Source: Aldrovandia affinis
Lineage: Eukaryota; Chordata; Actinopteri; Notacanthiformes; Halosauridae
Reading direction: 5' to 3'
Assembly (NCBI GenBank): GCA_029706075.1
Contig: JAINUG010000088.1
Span: 1,746,501-1,810,500, forward strand
DNA length: 64,000 bases
The notes below the pieces were generated by a model. That model saw only the letters and a list, made by a program, of their open reading frames with translations, did not search any database and was not told the DNA's origin. Every line of letters begins with the position of its first letter. The first letter of the stretch is position 1. The position numbers and the translations under genes were made by a program. Below are positions 25,101-38,131 of the stretch, one piece after another.

Positions 25101-26776
25101 GCCACCTCTCTCTCTCTTTCTCTCGCTCTACCTCCCCATGTTGCTTCCTCCGCCGCCCCCTCTTTTCCCTTTTTCTTCCTTTCGCCCTCCCTTTTTGTTT
25201 CTCTCTCTCTTCTCTCTTCTCTCTTCTCTCTTCTCCCTCTCTTAAACTATATGCCCTCTCCGTTCTCCCAGTTTCTCTGCACATGTTATGCTCCAGCAGG
25301 GAGTTTGACTCAATGTAGTCATCAATTTTCCTGGGATTGTGAGTTTGTTATTTGATTTCACTCAGCCATTCATCCTGCCAGATCTCCCACCCCCCCGCCC
25401 CACACCCCACACCTCACACAATCGTCACTGACAGCATATCTCAGGAAAAGGACCAGGGAGGAAAAAAAGGGAAATCAGATATCCAATGGAGGGGAGGCAT
25501 GGGGGGGGGGGATCAGGCATATGTGTGTGTGTTTGTGAACACATTTGTGTCTGAGTCAGTTAGTTGGAAATGTCATCGGTACCCATAGACAAAAAGGTAG
25601 CGCACTGAAATAGAATCCCTTTCAGACTGGGCTCATTCTTCTTCACCTGTTCAATGAGACTGAGACGGATCACACGCAATTGTTTGTAGTTCGCTATTTT
25701 GTAACAGCGAGATCAAAATATGATTTCTACCCACACAAAACGGTATAAGCTATGCATTCATATGCACCTCTCGACTGACAGCACACTAGTTCTATGCAAA
25801 GTCAAAGACATCTTTTCTTTAGCTTTGGTGTTGTACAGTGAGAGAAATGCATGTTCTGGATGTGGGCTTTTCTTGAATGATATTATAACAGTTACAGTTA
25901 CCCACTCACCCCCCCAGTCTTGATCTAAGGCCACACGTCTATAATCCTATTCCTAGCTCCACACGCTCACACACATCAGGGACCGTATGGTGAGTCCTTT
26001 TGGTGTTGGACTTAAGATGTGGCATTCAAACGAGGACACAAACACATAAGCAGACATATCTACGTACCGTACGCCACCTGTATCGGTCATTTACAGCAGG
26101 GGCTCCCAAATCTTTTCATCCCAAGGCCCCCTAAAATAGCAACCCTGTAGCTGAAGACCCCCACCTCAATAATAATACAATCGAATATTTAATAAGATTG
26201 TTTGACACCTACATCCAACACCCACCACAGCCCGTGGCAAATACAGTGGCTATTTACATGAGGCATGCACAGATTGTGACGTCATCATATCATTAAGTCA
26301 TATAATTATTTAGTTCAATATGAATATTTAGCAATGATTGAGTGGAATTTTGCTGAGGACCAATCCCAGCCTCCACAAAATGTTATTTCAACGTTTTATT
26401 ATGTTGCAGTAAGGCTGTGGCGAATAGCAACAATAGCAACATTTTTACAACATTCCCTTTTTTTAACTACCCCAAACCACTACTTCACAATTTATTTTGT
26501 AAATAGATCCACATCACATACTTCTGAAATGTAAGTGTTATAGCTTAAAAATGCTTAGCTGAGGATGTGTAACAGGAAAGAAAACAATGAGGCAAGTGAT
26601 CACTGCCGTGTCCCTTCTGCCTGTTAGCACATGGCTAGTAATTTGTAAAAAATGTACATAAACTCAAATTCCACACAGTAGCACACAGCAACCTATACCT
26701 GAGACTCTGCATTTATTGTCTGCATTTATTCTGCATTATATAATGTCTGCATTCATTCCTTTAACAGATCATATAC
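22120..26776. other. Intergenic stretch without recognisable gene
   Basis: No exon or known domain was recognised. It contains G/C homopolymer patches (22750-22815), a CT-rich tract (25080-25245) and, near 26096-26160, a repeat beginning AGGGGCTCCCAAATC that resembles one at 18766. The longest reading frame (24276-24740, 154 codons) has no motif I recognise and is probably chance. Confidence 0.5.
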
Positions 26777-27120
26777 AAGTAAGTGCCAAAATAAAGGAAA
26801 TACCAAGTGTCTTAATAGGGCGTTGGGCCACCATGAGCCGCCAGAACAGCTTCAATGTGCATACATTCTACAAGTGTCTGGAACTCTACTGGAGGGATAC
26901 AACACCATTCTTCCACAAGAAATTCCATCATTTGGTGTGTTGTTGATGGTGGTGGACAACATATAAATGCTTCCATAAACCAAAGACATGGACATATGGT
27001 TTGCATTGTTTTCATGCTCATCAAACCATTCAGTGACCGCTTGTGCCCTGTGGATGGGAGCATTGTCATTCTGCCCTCTAAGGGGTTGAGTGGACCAAAA
27101 TCATGCTTCATTTGAAGTGT
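26777..27120 (-). mobile_element. Degenerate Tc1/mariner-like transposase C-terminal relic
   Basis: The minus strand reads EEWCCIPPVEFQTLVECM and then HIEAVLAAHGGPTPY. This is the conserved C-terminal pattern of Tc1-type transposases (EW..IP....Q.L...M....AVI.A.GG.T.Y). The outer edge carries AGTGCCAAAATAAAGGAAAT, typical of a fish repeat terminus. The upstream portion is scrambled. Confidence 0.65.
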
Positions 27121-28060
27121 ATGTAAATTTACTTTGCAGACAGAATGAAAGGTTGAGAAATGCATTTTGGGCTTTGAGGGTAAGACAGCATTGAAATTGG
27201 TTTAGAAAACCATAAAAATGATTTAAAAAGAGTATTCTTAGTTAATAATTTCAAGAGATTCCCAAAATGGATACCTGCTTTTGTAATGGCAAAAAACAAA
27301 GAAAGCTTTTTCTTCAAAGAGCGTCAGCTCCTAATTTTAGTTATTTTGTGTATATTCACATGAATTCAGCAGCTTGAACGGTCACGAAGAAGCTGAGATA
27401 AATTTGCCACTGTCAAAACACACAGGCTGATTTGATAACTGGAGAGTCATCCACAGCTTGCAACCCTCATTTTGGCATTTTGTAGGAGTGTGTGGGTGAG
27501 TGGTGCGTGGGTGTTGATGTTCAGGAACATGCTCATGCGACGTTGCTGATTTGAGTACATGGCAAGGGGAAGATATTGCATGGTGTTGCTGTCTCAGTAT
27601 AGGTGCTGAGCCCTTCACTTTAAGGAGACAGAAATTATGGTGCGAGGAGATCCTTCTGCTTGATAAGAAAACACAATTACAGTTATGATTTCTTCTGTTT
27701 CAAGTGGAAGAGCAGCAATACACAACCCCCCCTCTACTCCTCAATAAAGATAGCGATTGGATTAATATTTTATCTACCCCTCAAGACCCCAATACTTCCC
27801 AGCTCACCAAGAGAGGAAGAAGAAGGGTGAAAGAGAGAGGGAAACAGAAGAGGGAGGGAGGGAGAAAAAGAGGATACAGCGCTGAAACAGTTAACTCTCC
27901 TTCCTACAACCCCCCCCAACGTCCCCCTCTGGTCTTTGACGTCACACTCAGGTGGCAGCCAATCGCGAGACATGTGCCCGCCCATCCACCCCTCCTTGGC
28001 TCCACCCCTGCCCTTGGCTGCTTTTATCTCCTCTGACCAGCCCTGGCAGCTCAGCATACT
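27121..28060. other. Upstream region of the TMEM100-like gene
   Basis: No gene was recognised before 28324. GA-rich runs occur at 27820-27880 and 28108-28142, the latter in the probable 5' UTR. Promoter elements are not clear beyond a TATA-like motif near 28021. Confidence 0.35.
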
Positions 28061-28108
28061 GTGTGGTGCTGGGGAGCGGTGAAGCAGAACACAGCCCAGC
28101 ACTACAAA

Positions 28109-28142
<34 letters not shown>

Positions 28143-28323
28143 TGGATTCCTTCGCAAATCTCCAGACTGCTCTCCCTTAGTGTAGATTTCCTCATCTTTT
28201 TCTGTTTTGTTTCGGGGTTTTTTGGGGGGGGAGGAGGTGGAAGGTTTGTTTTATTTCTCTCCAGTCCAGAGTTGCCTTCTGCCGGCTTCACCAGCACACC
28301 CCCACAAAGGCCCCTGTTTTAGG

Positions 28324-28710
28324 ATGGGCTGCACCGCCGGCCCCCTGGCCTGCCAGTCGCAGCCCCCCACGCTGGCTGACCAGGACGGTCCGCCGCAAGA
28401 CCCAGCACCCCAGGTCCCGGAGGTGCTGACCTCACTGGAGCGTCTGTCCCAGGCCACGGGGGGAATGGAGAAGTCCTGGTACCGCTGCATCTTCCCCTTC
28501 GGCCTCATCTCCCTGGTGATTGGTGTGGCTGGCACGGGCGTGGCCTTCACCTTCAACAACCTGCCGCTGACCAAGGTGGTGTCAGTGGTGCTACTGGGCG
28601 TGGGGCTGGTGCTGGTGCTGTTGGCGGCAGCCTGCTGGATGGTCCACAAGGAGAAGAGGAGGAAACGGAAGGAGGGGGCGTCCCTGGGTCCGGAGCAGTG
28701 TGCCGTCTGA
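28324..28710 (+). CDS. TMEM100-family two-pass membrane protein (single coding exon)
   Basis: 128-residue protein. It has an N-terminal Pro/Gln-rich tail, then an ATGGMEKSWYRCIFPF block that closely resembles the TMEM100 signature (ATGG, then YRCI.PF). Two hydrophobic segments follow, at about residues 60-80 and 86-108, and a basic tail (HKEKRRKRKEG). TMEM100 itself is about 134 residues and acts in endothelial BMP/ALK1 signalling and in TRP channel modulation; this protein differs enough at both termini that it may be a paralogue. The ATG has A at -3 and G at +4 and is the first in-frame ATG; the frame stays open upstream to about 28207 but only from a TTG. The whole CDS is in one exon. A TATA-like TTTTAT lies near 28021. 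I assign the family with confidence but not the exact orthologue. Confidence 0.8.
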   Translation: MGCTAGPLACQSQPPTLADQDGPPQDPAPQVPEVLTSLERLSQATGGMEKSWYRCIFPFGLISLVIGVAGTGVAFTFNNLPLTKVVSVVLLGVGLVLVLLAAACWMVHKEKRRKRKEGASLGPEQCAV

Positions 28711-28724
28711 GCCCCTTGGAGGGG

Positions 28725-28769
<45 letters not shown>

Positions 28770-30187
28770 TGGGGTGGATTGTCAGCTGAGACATCACCGC
28801 TTTCTTTCAGAGGAACTTCTTTCAGAGGGTCAAGTTCTCAGCCGATGGACCACCGGGAGGGAGAGTGGGAGGGAGGGAGAGTGGCCGACTCGCCGAGGAG
28901 GTCTGACACCAGACTGGGAGACCCATGGACAGACGACGTTTCACTGGCTTCACACACAGTCTGCTACCTTCAAGAGGTGTCTGCTGTCAAAACAGCCTCT
29001 GGGCAACACACGTTCACAGCATGCTACCAAGGAGACCGTCTCTCTCACAGTCACACTCACACACACACACACATACACACACTTTGTGACATGAGGCTGC
29101 TCATGGTCTCAGTGCTGCCGTCAACACCGGCGTCAGTCTTCACATTCCTGCTGCTGACGTGCGATGGTGAATGTGAGGAAGTGGGCCAGCGACTGTAACC
29201 CAAAACCTGGACAAAACGCCTGTGCACCCCCCCCCAAACCCTCCCTCCCGGTCTGTGTATCCTGTACACCCGTCCGAGCAATGTTTTTTTAAGCAACGGG
29301 ATAGCGGAGCATGAGTTGGCTGGGAGGAGGAGCTGGAGGTGGAGGTGCGGGTGTTTATTCAGGGTGGAGGACACATGGGAGTGCAGGGACAAGCTGGGGC
29401 TCAGGTTCTCAGCCCAGCCCACTGTCAGCACCACACTCTCTCTGACGTCAAGCATTCCAGTGACACGCGCGGCCAGCGGGATGCCAGCCTGGGTCCTCTG
29501 TGTGTCCCTGCTTTGGGCAGGCCAACCCACGATTCAGAGGCACAGAGAAATCCTGGTGTGGAACAGAAGGGGCGGGAGTTTAGCCACCGGGGAACCGGAA
29601 GTTCAAGTTGGGATGTGATGGACAGTTACTTTTTGGAGTGAGCGGCGGGACATTTAACTGCTTTCTGATGTTCTCGTACATGGCATCGCAAGATTGGACC
29701 TGGCAAGAGGCGGACAGCAGGATGCTGCTCCTGGCGTATTGTGGGATCAGAGAGGAGCACGGAGCGAGAACTCATAACCTTCTTTGTCACTCCTTCCTCC
29801 TCTTCTTCATCTCCCCCCGCGCCGCTTCCCTTTCTTAGCGGTGAGTCTCCACTTCAGCAGAGCCCCCACTGCAGCCCCAGAGCCTGAAGACATGAACCCT
29901 CCATGCACCACTCTGACTTTGCCATGCCTGTTTTCCTCCAAGGCCTGGGAGTAGATAGGTATGTTTTGGCTCTTAGTAGGAGGCAGTGTTACTCACTGTG
30001 CTGAATTGTGGGAAATGCACAGTGGACATTTGAGGACATTAAGTAATTCGCTGCCCACTTCAATTGGGAGACAGGGGGACAGGGGTCATGGACGTGCAAA
30101 GGTTTGTCATCCTGTTGGTTTTATGTCTCCTTTCACTGCTGTGTGGGTTGTGTATCTTGGGGGCATATCTAAATCTGAGAGATAGCA

Positions 30188-30222
<35 letters not shown>

Positions 30223-30386
30223 GTAACCTTTACAGCTGTCCCACATGTGGAATTCCTTTGAAGTGTGTGTCTCTGGAGTACAGCGTCACCTTCAAATTAC
30301 AGGTGACACCACAGCAGTATTATTATAGTAAAATATTACAGTAGTTATTACAGTAAAATATTACAGAGAGCAGAACTTGCTTCAAG

Positions 30387-30418
<32 letters not shown>

Positions 30419-31150
30419 AATACTGTAAATCTTGTTAGGGACTATCGACTGGTGAGAAGAGTAAAGTGATTAAAAAATCTATTTGGGCGATTAAATTGCG
30501 GTGTTAAGGCTTGTTTCAGGTGCTTAGCAACCATAGATCCCAAAAAAAGAGAGAGAAAGAAATGGATGGGTAATGTCAGGCCAGAGCTTTGAATGTCACC
30601 TTGTGTGAAAGGCAGCATGTGTAAATTGATCGTGGCTACACATACAGATATACAGGATTAACCTGTTTGATTGCACCATACAGTTATCAGTCATTGTGGC
30701 ATGTTTCAGTCCAGCCCCGCTGGTGCTCTGAGCACTATAGTGGATATCGATATGGTCTGTACTTACGCTCTGCCTTTTCACATGTGCCACAGCCTCATAG
30801 CATGTCCGATGCACTGCAAGAGCGTTCCCAGTGTGTACTTTTACTGAGTTTACCTGCCACTGAGTTTGGAGGAGAGGAGTGTAGCTCGAGGAGGTTGTAC
30901 TCCCACATTCACCAAGACAAACAGAATGGGCTTGTTACTCTTTAGTTGGAAAAAATAACAACCAGGGCAAGATGCAAGAGGTCAAATGTGGAGGAAAATT
31001 CAGTGACCGAGTTCGGATTTTCAGAACTCTGAACGTGCATATTTTATTTTTCTGGGTGATTACAAAACTACAGAGACTTTGAAAACAGATGCTGACACCT
31101 TTGTTTGCCTATGTATGTCGGTATATATACTGTTATAAATGCTGTGTTTA

Positions 31151-31182
<32 letters not shown>

Positions 31183-32652
31183 ATTTCACTGGATGCACCC
31201 TTTCATTTTCACAACTCTGAACTTGAGGGTGAAAGGAATCTGGTTGTCATGACTCCGAGCTCCTAATTAGTTAATCAAATTAATTACTTCTTCTATTCGA
31301 TGGGAAAAAGTCCTTGCCTGATTGGACAAAGAAAAATAATCTGTGTAGCTAATTGTTTTTTAATTGCTGGTATTGTAACAAGAAAGCGGCGTGGGCCTCA
31401 AAAATGGGACCTGCACGCCCTCGCACTGCAAGAAAAACATACTTGATCGGCTTGAAGTGACACGGAGCAGTGTGTTGCCTCATTATACTCCAGGAAAGAG
31501 AGAGAGAGTGTATGAGAGAGAGAGAGCATAAGGGGGGAAGGTATTGTGTTTACTAATGACTTTTTAACAACTGTCCTTATCACAGGGCATTGTGAGCGTG
31601 CAGAGTGCAGCTCTCCCACAATCAAATCCGACTGCAATTTGACGGATATTGTGTTGGTTTCTGTGAGAAGTGGCTGGGGTAGGGGGTGGCTCAGGAAGGG
31701 GTAGGAGTTGGTGGTATGTGGCGGTTCTCAGAAAAACCCTAGAAAAGAAAAATGCTAAATTCTCTGGGTACAAGGACGAGAGGCCCTTGATGCACAAATG
31801 GGGCACACAGTCAGTCATTTTGAATTTTTAAGAAGATAACATAGGCACTGTGCATTACCTCTAAGCCTTCAAGCATTGATGACACAATGCCTTGTCCACA
31901 TTGATTGTTTCTCATTCTTTCAATGACTGCTTTTTCTTTCTTTAAAAAAAAAATCTTTGTTTCTGATTTTATCCCATTTTGGTAGCCAATTAGACCTGCT
32001 ATTTTTTTTTTTAAAAATGTCAATCCCCCCTAGTAATGTGAGTTCGCTGCCGTAGTCCTGCGACTGGTAGTGACGAAGGCGAAGTAACGCCTCCTCTGAG
32101 ACGGAACTCACCAAGCCGTCGACTGTAACCCGGTACTACAGGGCCACTCTTATGCGCAGCGAACGTCGTGTCATGTCGGCTTCCCTCCCCCCTCCCTGGG
32201 AAGGACAGCCAATTGCCGCCAGAGCCGGGAGTGCCATTGACGGGGAATTGAACCTCGGTCTCCGCAGCGTTGGACATTGTAACCACTGGACCACGCGGGA
32301 GGCCCCCTTTTTTTCTTTCTTTTTTGTTTTACTGTTCGTCCCTCCCTCAGTCCGTTGACTGAAATATTGCCAAAGGGGGAAATGGTTGGAAGACTGGTCA
32401 GAAATTCAGAGCACGAGGTGTTTTCTTTTGTCTTGGTCTGAGGGTTTCACCAAAATATGTACATTTGGTTTCAGAAAAAAAAAAGAAAAAAAAGCCTAGC
32501 CAAAAAGGACAAAAAATATGGTAATCACCTTACATTCATTCTGAAGGGATGTATCTGTACTTCACCTGCGACATCTTTGTGAAGCCCGGCAGGGAAATGG
32601 TGTCGTGATTCTATCTTGAGTGTCTTCATTCTGTCTGCATTCATAAAAAAAA

Positions 32653-32702
<50 letters not shown>

Positions 32703-33190
32703 GGGAGTAAAAAAAACACACCATCCAGCAGATTCATTGAGAAAAATAGACCTGCTGCGTGCCTGGAATGCAGAATTCTTCATAGCCACTTCCACACAAG
32801 CACACACATACAAGCACACACATTCACAGAGACAATGTGCACACACATGTCCACACACACACACATACACACACATGAACACATGCACACACATACCGTA
32901 CATGTGTATACAAACACAGCCACATCCTACTAACCTACTAAAACTCTTATGCGTTCCAGAAAAGGGGAGAACAACCTATTTTTGTCCTGGTAAAAGGTTC
33001 TGATGTGGGAACTCTCATTGCTTACATGGATGTAGACTCTGCTTTTGCCTTTACCTGGTGATGAATGTATGTGTGTTTGTCTGTGATTTATTCAGCAATG
33101 TACATAAAACTGTATTTATACATATTTATATGCATATTTCATCTATTTTAAAGAAGCTGTATTAAACATACGAATGTTACATTCGTGCCA
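28711..33190 (+). other. Probable long 3' UTR / downstream region of the TMEM100-like gene
   Basis: No coding exon is recognised. It contains (GT)n at 28726-28766 right after the stop, (GT)n at 30187-30225 and 31156-31182, (CT)n at 30390-30419, a minus-strand SINE at 32030-32306 and (GA)n at 32655-32692. An AU-rich block with ATTAAA at 33161-33166 looks like a distal polyadenylation site. Calling all of this one UTR is an inference. Confidence 0.3.
32030..32306 (-). repeat. Second tRNA-derived SINE family, near full length
   Basis: On the minus strand it starts GGGCCTCCCGCGTGGTCCAG (A-box region) and then has GAGACCGAGGTTCAATTCCC (B-box). A body with GGCGGCAATTGGCTGTCC and a CG-rich 3' part follow. 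The body resembles the copy at 58905-59088, and the head resembles 43333-43400. Confidence 0.75.
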
Positions 33191-35302
33191 TTGTCTTTTT
33201 GTCATTCTTGAACACCGGCACAAGGTAACTATGTAACCAAATATGGGCAAGACATACAAATGATATCTTCCCTGTCACCACACACACAATTACAAATTCA
33301 CACAATTACATCATCAGCAGTCTCCCACCTACCTTTTTTACATCACAAAGAATCTCTTGCTGCGTCCGTCTCTGTCCCTCTGGACCAGGCTAAAAATACC
33401 ACCAGCCTAATAGAGATGGGAGAGAGAGGAAGGGGGAGAGACAAAGAAGCACAGAGACATAGAAAATAACTCAGCTTGGCACATTACTGAATCAACGTGT
33501 ATCGTGGATTATTTGTTATTTCCTTGTTTATGTTTTTATCGTAAGACCAGACCATTTCTGTGCAACTTCTGCATTCATTCTTGTTTGACTTGATTTTGTT
33601 TGACTTGATGAGTTATAAATCATGCCTGTGATCGCTCCCCTGCTTTATAGTCTTTGAAGAAAAGTCACCCCCTTAGCCTACATTGAAGCGAGGGACAGAC
33701 AAAAAAACCTTACCTGATGTTTAAGGCAATGCCTGTGCATTGTGATTTGTACCTTCCAATTCTATATTTGGTTTCGATGTACGTAGCATGGACGGGCATC
33801 ACCACTCCCAATAACCAATGGAAATGGGTGGGTTCAAAAGCACCACCTTCTGGTGAAATTGTGTAATGACAAATACAATGATCACACCATAGATACTGTA
33901 GCTCTCATGTTCACCTTGGCATTCCGATATGAAATCACACAACATACAGTCTGCTTGCTTTGTCAGGATTTTTGAGATAAATCATCGCTTCTGAAATGGA
34001 TGCAGCAGATAGGAACACTCATCAAGAGCAGTGACCTAAATCCCCCCTGAAGGCCAAAAGAATGTTTCAAATGAAGTGAAGATAAATTGGCGCATGCACA
34101 GGGTTTGTTGAAAAAAGGTTTGTTTCAATTACATGAACCAAAATTAATACTGTCCTTCAATTAATCTGATCTCTCAAGCGAGTTGGCAAAATATAAGTAA
34201 GTAATATAAATATAAGAAAGTAATTGCTGGTTGCAAGTTTGTGTAAAAATGGGGAGCTTGGAAGACATGAGTTAAGCACGTGAGTGTCCGCTGCAGAAAG
34301 TGATGTTGATAAGAGTATGATTAGTTCCCTTGGCTGGGGACTCAGGTCTTTAGCTCAGCGAGCTAATCATGTCTCTTGTGGTTTTGGGATCCTCGGTTCA
34401 AAACTCACTGCAGGCGGAACCAACTCTGTTACATTTGCAAGCAAGGAAATGCTACAGTAGTTACTACTGTTACTGACCTAAGAAACCTGGTGAAATAATT
34501 TAAAATGTTTCCCCCAAAATACCTATTATTCTATATAGAATATAGTGGAACAGAACAGCTGGACACAGGGATTGGTTTGTTCGGTCGGTCGACCAGGATT
34601 TTTATGATCTCTCTCAGAGATTTTACTGTACAAAAATGAACAAAATACTTTGGCCGTCCCCCTCACGGGCTTCGGCTAAAAACAATAAAGTAAAACAACA
34701 AACTAAATTTAAAAAATTATTTCGGCAAACACTATAAATTAAATACACACAGACAGACTTTCGCTAATTTTCAGAGTGTTGTTTGGTGTGGTTTCTCGGT
34801 TCTCTCTCAGCTGGCATTCAGCTTCTGTGTCCCAGCCACCTACTAAGAAAGCAGAGACGCTTTTAATCACACAGGTATAATTAGTTAATTCTCCACAGCT
34901 GTATGCTCTAGCTGTCCTGACAGTAGGCGTGGCCGTGAATCACCCTGATTCCCCCCCCTGCCTAGACCAACGCCTTCCACAAGATCCTTCGTGAAAAAAA
35001 CATTTTGTTGTGAGGGCAGTGGCGGTGGCAGAGGCCCTACATTAGATAATCTAGTTGCATTCCCACAAAAAAACAATCATGAGCACCAATAAGAACCATG
35101 TCTCTGGCCCTTTCCTCCATAGATACAATATGTACGTATATTAAAAAATCACGACCACAAAGAAGAAAAGATCTTGCCCCACAACTTGACACAGTTACAA
35201 CAAAATAGCAGGTGGCGAGATGTGAGGAATCAACAGCACACCCTGGCACAATCTCCCATTAGAGATATCCATGGTGACCTTTGCACAGCCCATTTTACAT
35301 AT
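33191..35302. other. Intergenic stretch
   Basis: No gene was seen. A degenerate tRNA-like head with a B-box-like GGTTCAAAACTC lies at 34349-34425 and is probably an old SINE. The rest is AT-rich and unremarkable. Confidence 0.4.
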
Positions 35303-38131
35303 TGTAATGGTGAGCGGTTAGCCTAGCCACCATTGATGCTAACCAGTAGCCATATTGGCTCCAGACTCCAGATGAAAACCAGCCTCTTGGCTAAGCTATT
35401 TAATGTATTGTTTTTAACATTCAGTGTCTATTACTTGCATTGTCCCTGACAAATAAACTAATCAAATAAAAAAATATTGTTTGTTATTAGCGGTGGCTAC
35501 TACTTGTTGTAGCGTAGCCACAAGGCTACTCACTTACGTCATTCCCCAGGCCTTTGCGAGCGCTACTAATGTTAGTTATTAGCTAGTTATGTTCATGTTT
35601 GATAATTGTGTAATTGTGGAAAATGTTGTCTGTGTAAAAGTCCCTTTTTCCCTTGTTACGAAAGGTGATTGCATGTGATTCTTTGTATCGTCATCCGTGG
35701 TAGTATGAGTATGTGTAAAGAATGACCCCCATGCGCTTGTCGTGTGTTCTTCATACTTCCTGGTGTCTCAATACTTTGTTTTAATAAATCTGGTAGCGCA
35801 ACAATGGAAAAGCAAACTCTCCAGAGTCTTAATTCAGTATCACTCACTGTTACATTGGTGTCAGAAGCAGAATGAATTGACGGTGAAATCAAAAGGTTCG
35901 AAGAAGCAAGACGGCTATACGGGAAGACCACACGGTGGAAAAGGAAGACTTCACTCCCGGGATCACTGAGGGATGTCTTGCCAGAGATGGAGGAACTTGG
36001 CAGAAATGCCAGCGACAACTAGCGAGCTCGTAGTGGGAGGCTGTTCAGCTGCTAGCAGAGTAGCCATGGGTAGTGAGCCCAGGGGGAGCAGTCACTCCGC
36101 TACTACCTGCCTGACAGTCAGCACTCTTCTGTCGGGAACAGCGGCGGCGGTGGTAACACATTGACGGCAGCCATAGATAGCATGCGCAAGGCAGTGGGCT
36201 TTCTCACAGCTAACAGTATGGTTGCACCGGTGGCGGGCAGACTTGGTTTGGGCAGCTGAACGGTCGGTCACAGTTTCGCTTCATAACTGAAGCAGTGGAG
36301 TGGAACGAAGTGGAGACTGGCAGCAGCTCTGGAAGGAGGAGCGCTAAAGGCACTACTGGACCTGGGTCCTGACTGCATGCCTACTTACCATCTCCTCTGC
36401 ATGGCGTTGAATAGGTGGTTCCGCCAGGTGACGTCACTCCAGCTGCACTATCATGAGCGGCGAGAGGGAGAGAGGATTGGACTTCTGGTCGCCGATGTCC
36501 AGTGCCTGGTCCAGCAGTCCTACCCCCAACACCCCGTGGAAGTCTGCAACAGCCTGGCCCTCGACACCTTCCTGAGGGGACTACAGCCTGCACACCTCTG
36601 GCAACAGGGCCACTTTGCCTACCCCACAACCCTGAATGTTGCACTGGCTAAAGCGGAAGAACTGGAGGCAATCCTGGGTGTCAAACCACCAGTACACCGG
36701 GCGGTCCAGGTGACAAGCGGAGAAGTTGAAAGTGAGGACGACACAGCACCAGCCAGGGCAGCAGCACCTCCTTCCAACATCTCTTGCTCCTACTATGGGA
36801 AGCAAGGCCACTTCGCCAGAGACTGCTGCAAATGAATGCAGCGAGAGGTGTCCTGGCAGCAGTCGGGAAACGAGAACAGGCTGGCCTGAGCGGGGCACCT
36901 CCAGCCTGCATTCCACCACACCCCATAATGATGAGAGTAGGCCGCCTGGGAAACAGTGGTTGCAGCTTATTCGCCCAGTGCTACATCAAGGGAGAGCTGG
37001 TCCATACACTCATCAACACCAGCTCCACCATCAGCCTGGGGCGACACAACCTACTCCCTAAAATCATGAACTGGTCCCACACCACCACCAGGCTGGAAAC
37101 AATGATGGGGCAGACGGCTAATATGCTGGGCTGCAGGCAGCTGTGCCTGCAGATGGAAGCCAGGACAATAGAACAGAGTTTTTTCCGGGCCAACATCTCC
37201 GACCCCTGCATCCTGGGCCTCGACACTCTCTCCGCTGCTGGGGTCATCATCAACATGGCAAAACACTTGATCCTGGTCGGTGGGTACTGACTACCCCAAC
37301 CTGGGTTGAATCACAGTCAGTGGTCAGTCAGGCAGATCCAGCCCCAGCCAGGCAGGGTAACAGCAACAACAGAGAGGGCAGTGGAGCAGCTGTTCCAGCG
37401 CAGCAGTGAGGTGCTCAGCAGTCAGAGTGTAACCAGCTATGCGCTGTCTTGTCTGAGTTCCCATACCTGTTTGCTGCAAAAGATAAAGACTGCACCCACA
37501 CCACGGTGGTCCAGCACAACATCGATACGGGGATAGCCACCCCTATCCAGCAGTGAGTGTGACGCCTTCCCCTGGCATCATTCAGCCATCTGACAGTAAC
37601 CAGTGGGGAACTGAACGGAAGCAGAAAAAGGAATTATGACGTCCACTGCACGGGACGTGAGTTTCAGGGGAATGGTTGTGGGTGTTCAATCCCCACAGGC
37701 GTAAAGGCCGGTCGCCAAAATTGGACAGCGACTGGGAGGGCCCCTGCCTCGTCCTGACCTGGCTCTTGGATGTCGTGTACCGGGTCCGTCTTCACCAACG
37801 GCGGAGAGTGGTGGTCCTACACCGTGACCGACTCGCCCCTTACCTGGGTGCTGAGGGATGCCCCTCGACCCCTCAGGGGAGCTGCTCTCCGCCTGCTGCG
37901 GGTTCGTCATTGCTCCCTAGCAACTCCCTGCCTGCAGTCCAGGTTCCAGTTCTTTGCCACCTGCCTGCTGCTGCCTCTCCTGACTACTCTCCTACTATCG
38001 CTCCTGCGATCCAGGCACATCTTCAGGCACGATCCAGGCACATCTTCATATCTTCTTCAAGCCTGAGCACCTTCAGAACACATTCACTGCTACAATATCA
38101 TATGGTACCCATTTACACTGCTGGACATTGA
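35303..38131 (+). mobile_element. Broken Ty3/Gypsy-type LTR retrotransposon
   Basis: A probable 5' LTR at 35303-35854 begins TGTAAT and ends TGTTACA (552 bp), followed at once by a primer-binding-site-like TTGGTGTCAGAAGC. A gag-like frame (36377-36832) ends in a CCHC knuckle whose second Cys is Tyr (CSYYGKQGHFARDC). A protease-like frame follows (36928-37287) with LINTSSTISL, where the catalytic Asp is Asn, and CILGLDTL. The reverse transcriptase and RNase H are absent. An integrase C-terminal piece remains at 37676-37855 (FNPHRRKGRSPKL, then DWEGPCLVL). No 3' LTR was found. The element is dead. Confidence 0.8.

Noticed and set aside
26812..27165. 117-codon minus-strand frame as a gene
   Set aside because: Its C-terminus is the Tc1-type transposase end; the rest is a decayed transposon.
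28207..28323. N-terminal extension of the TMEM100-like protein
   Set aside because: It is open but begins at TTG, is low-complexity, and the downstream ATG has a strong context and matches the family length.
36377..36835. Zinc-knuckle frame as a domesticated host gag gene
   Set aside because: It sits between an LTR and protease/integrase remnants in the right order, and its knuckle is damaged, so retrotransposon decay is the simpler reading.
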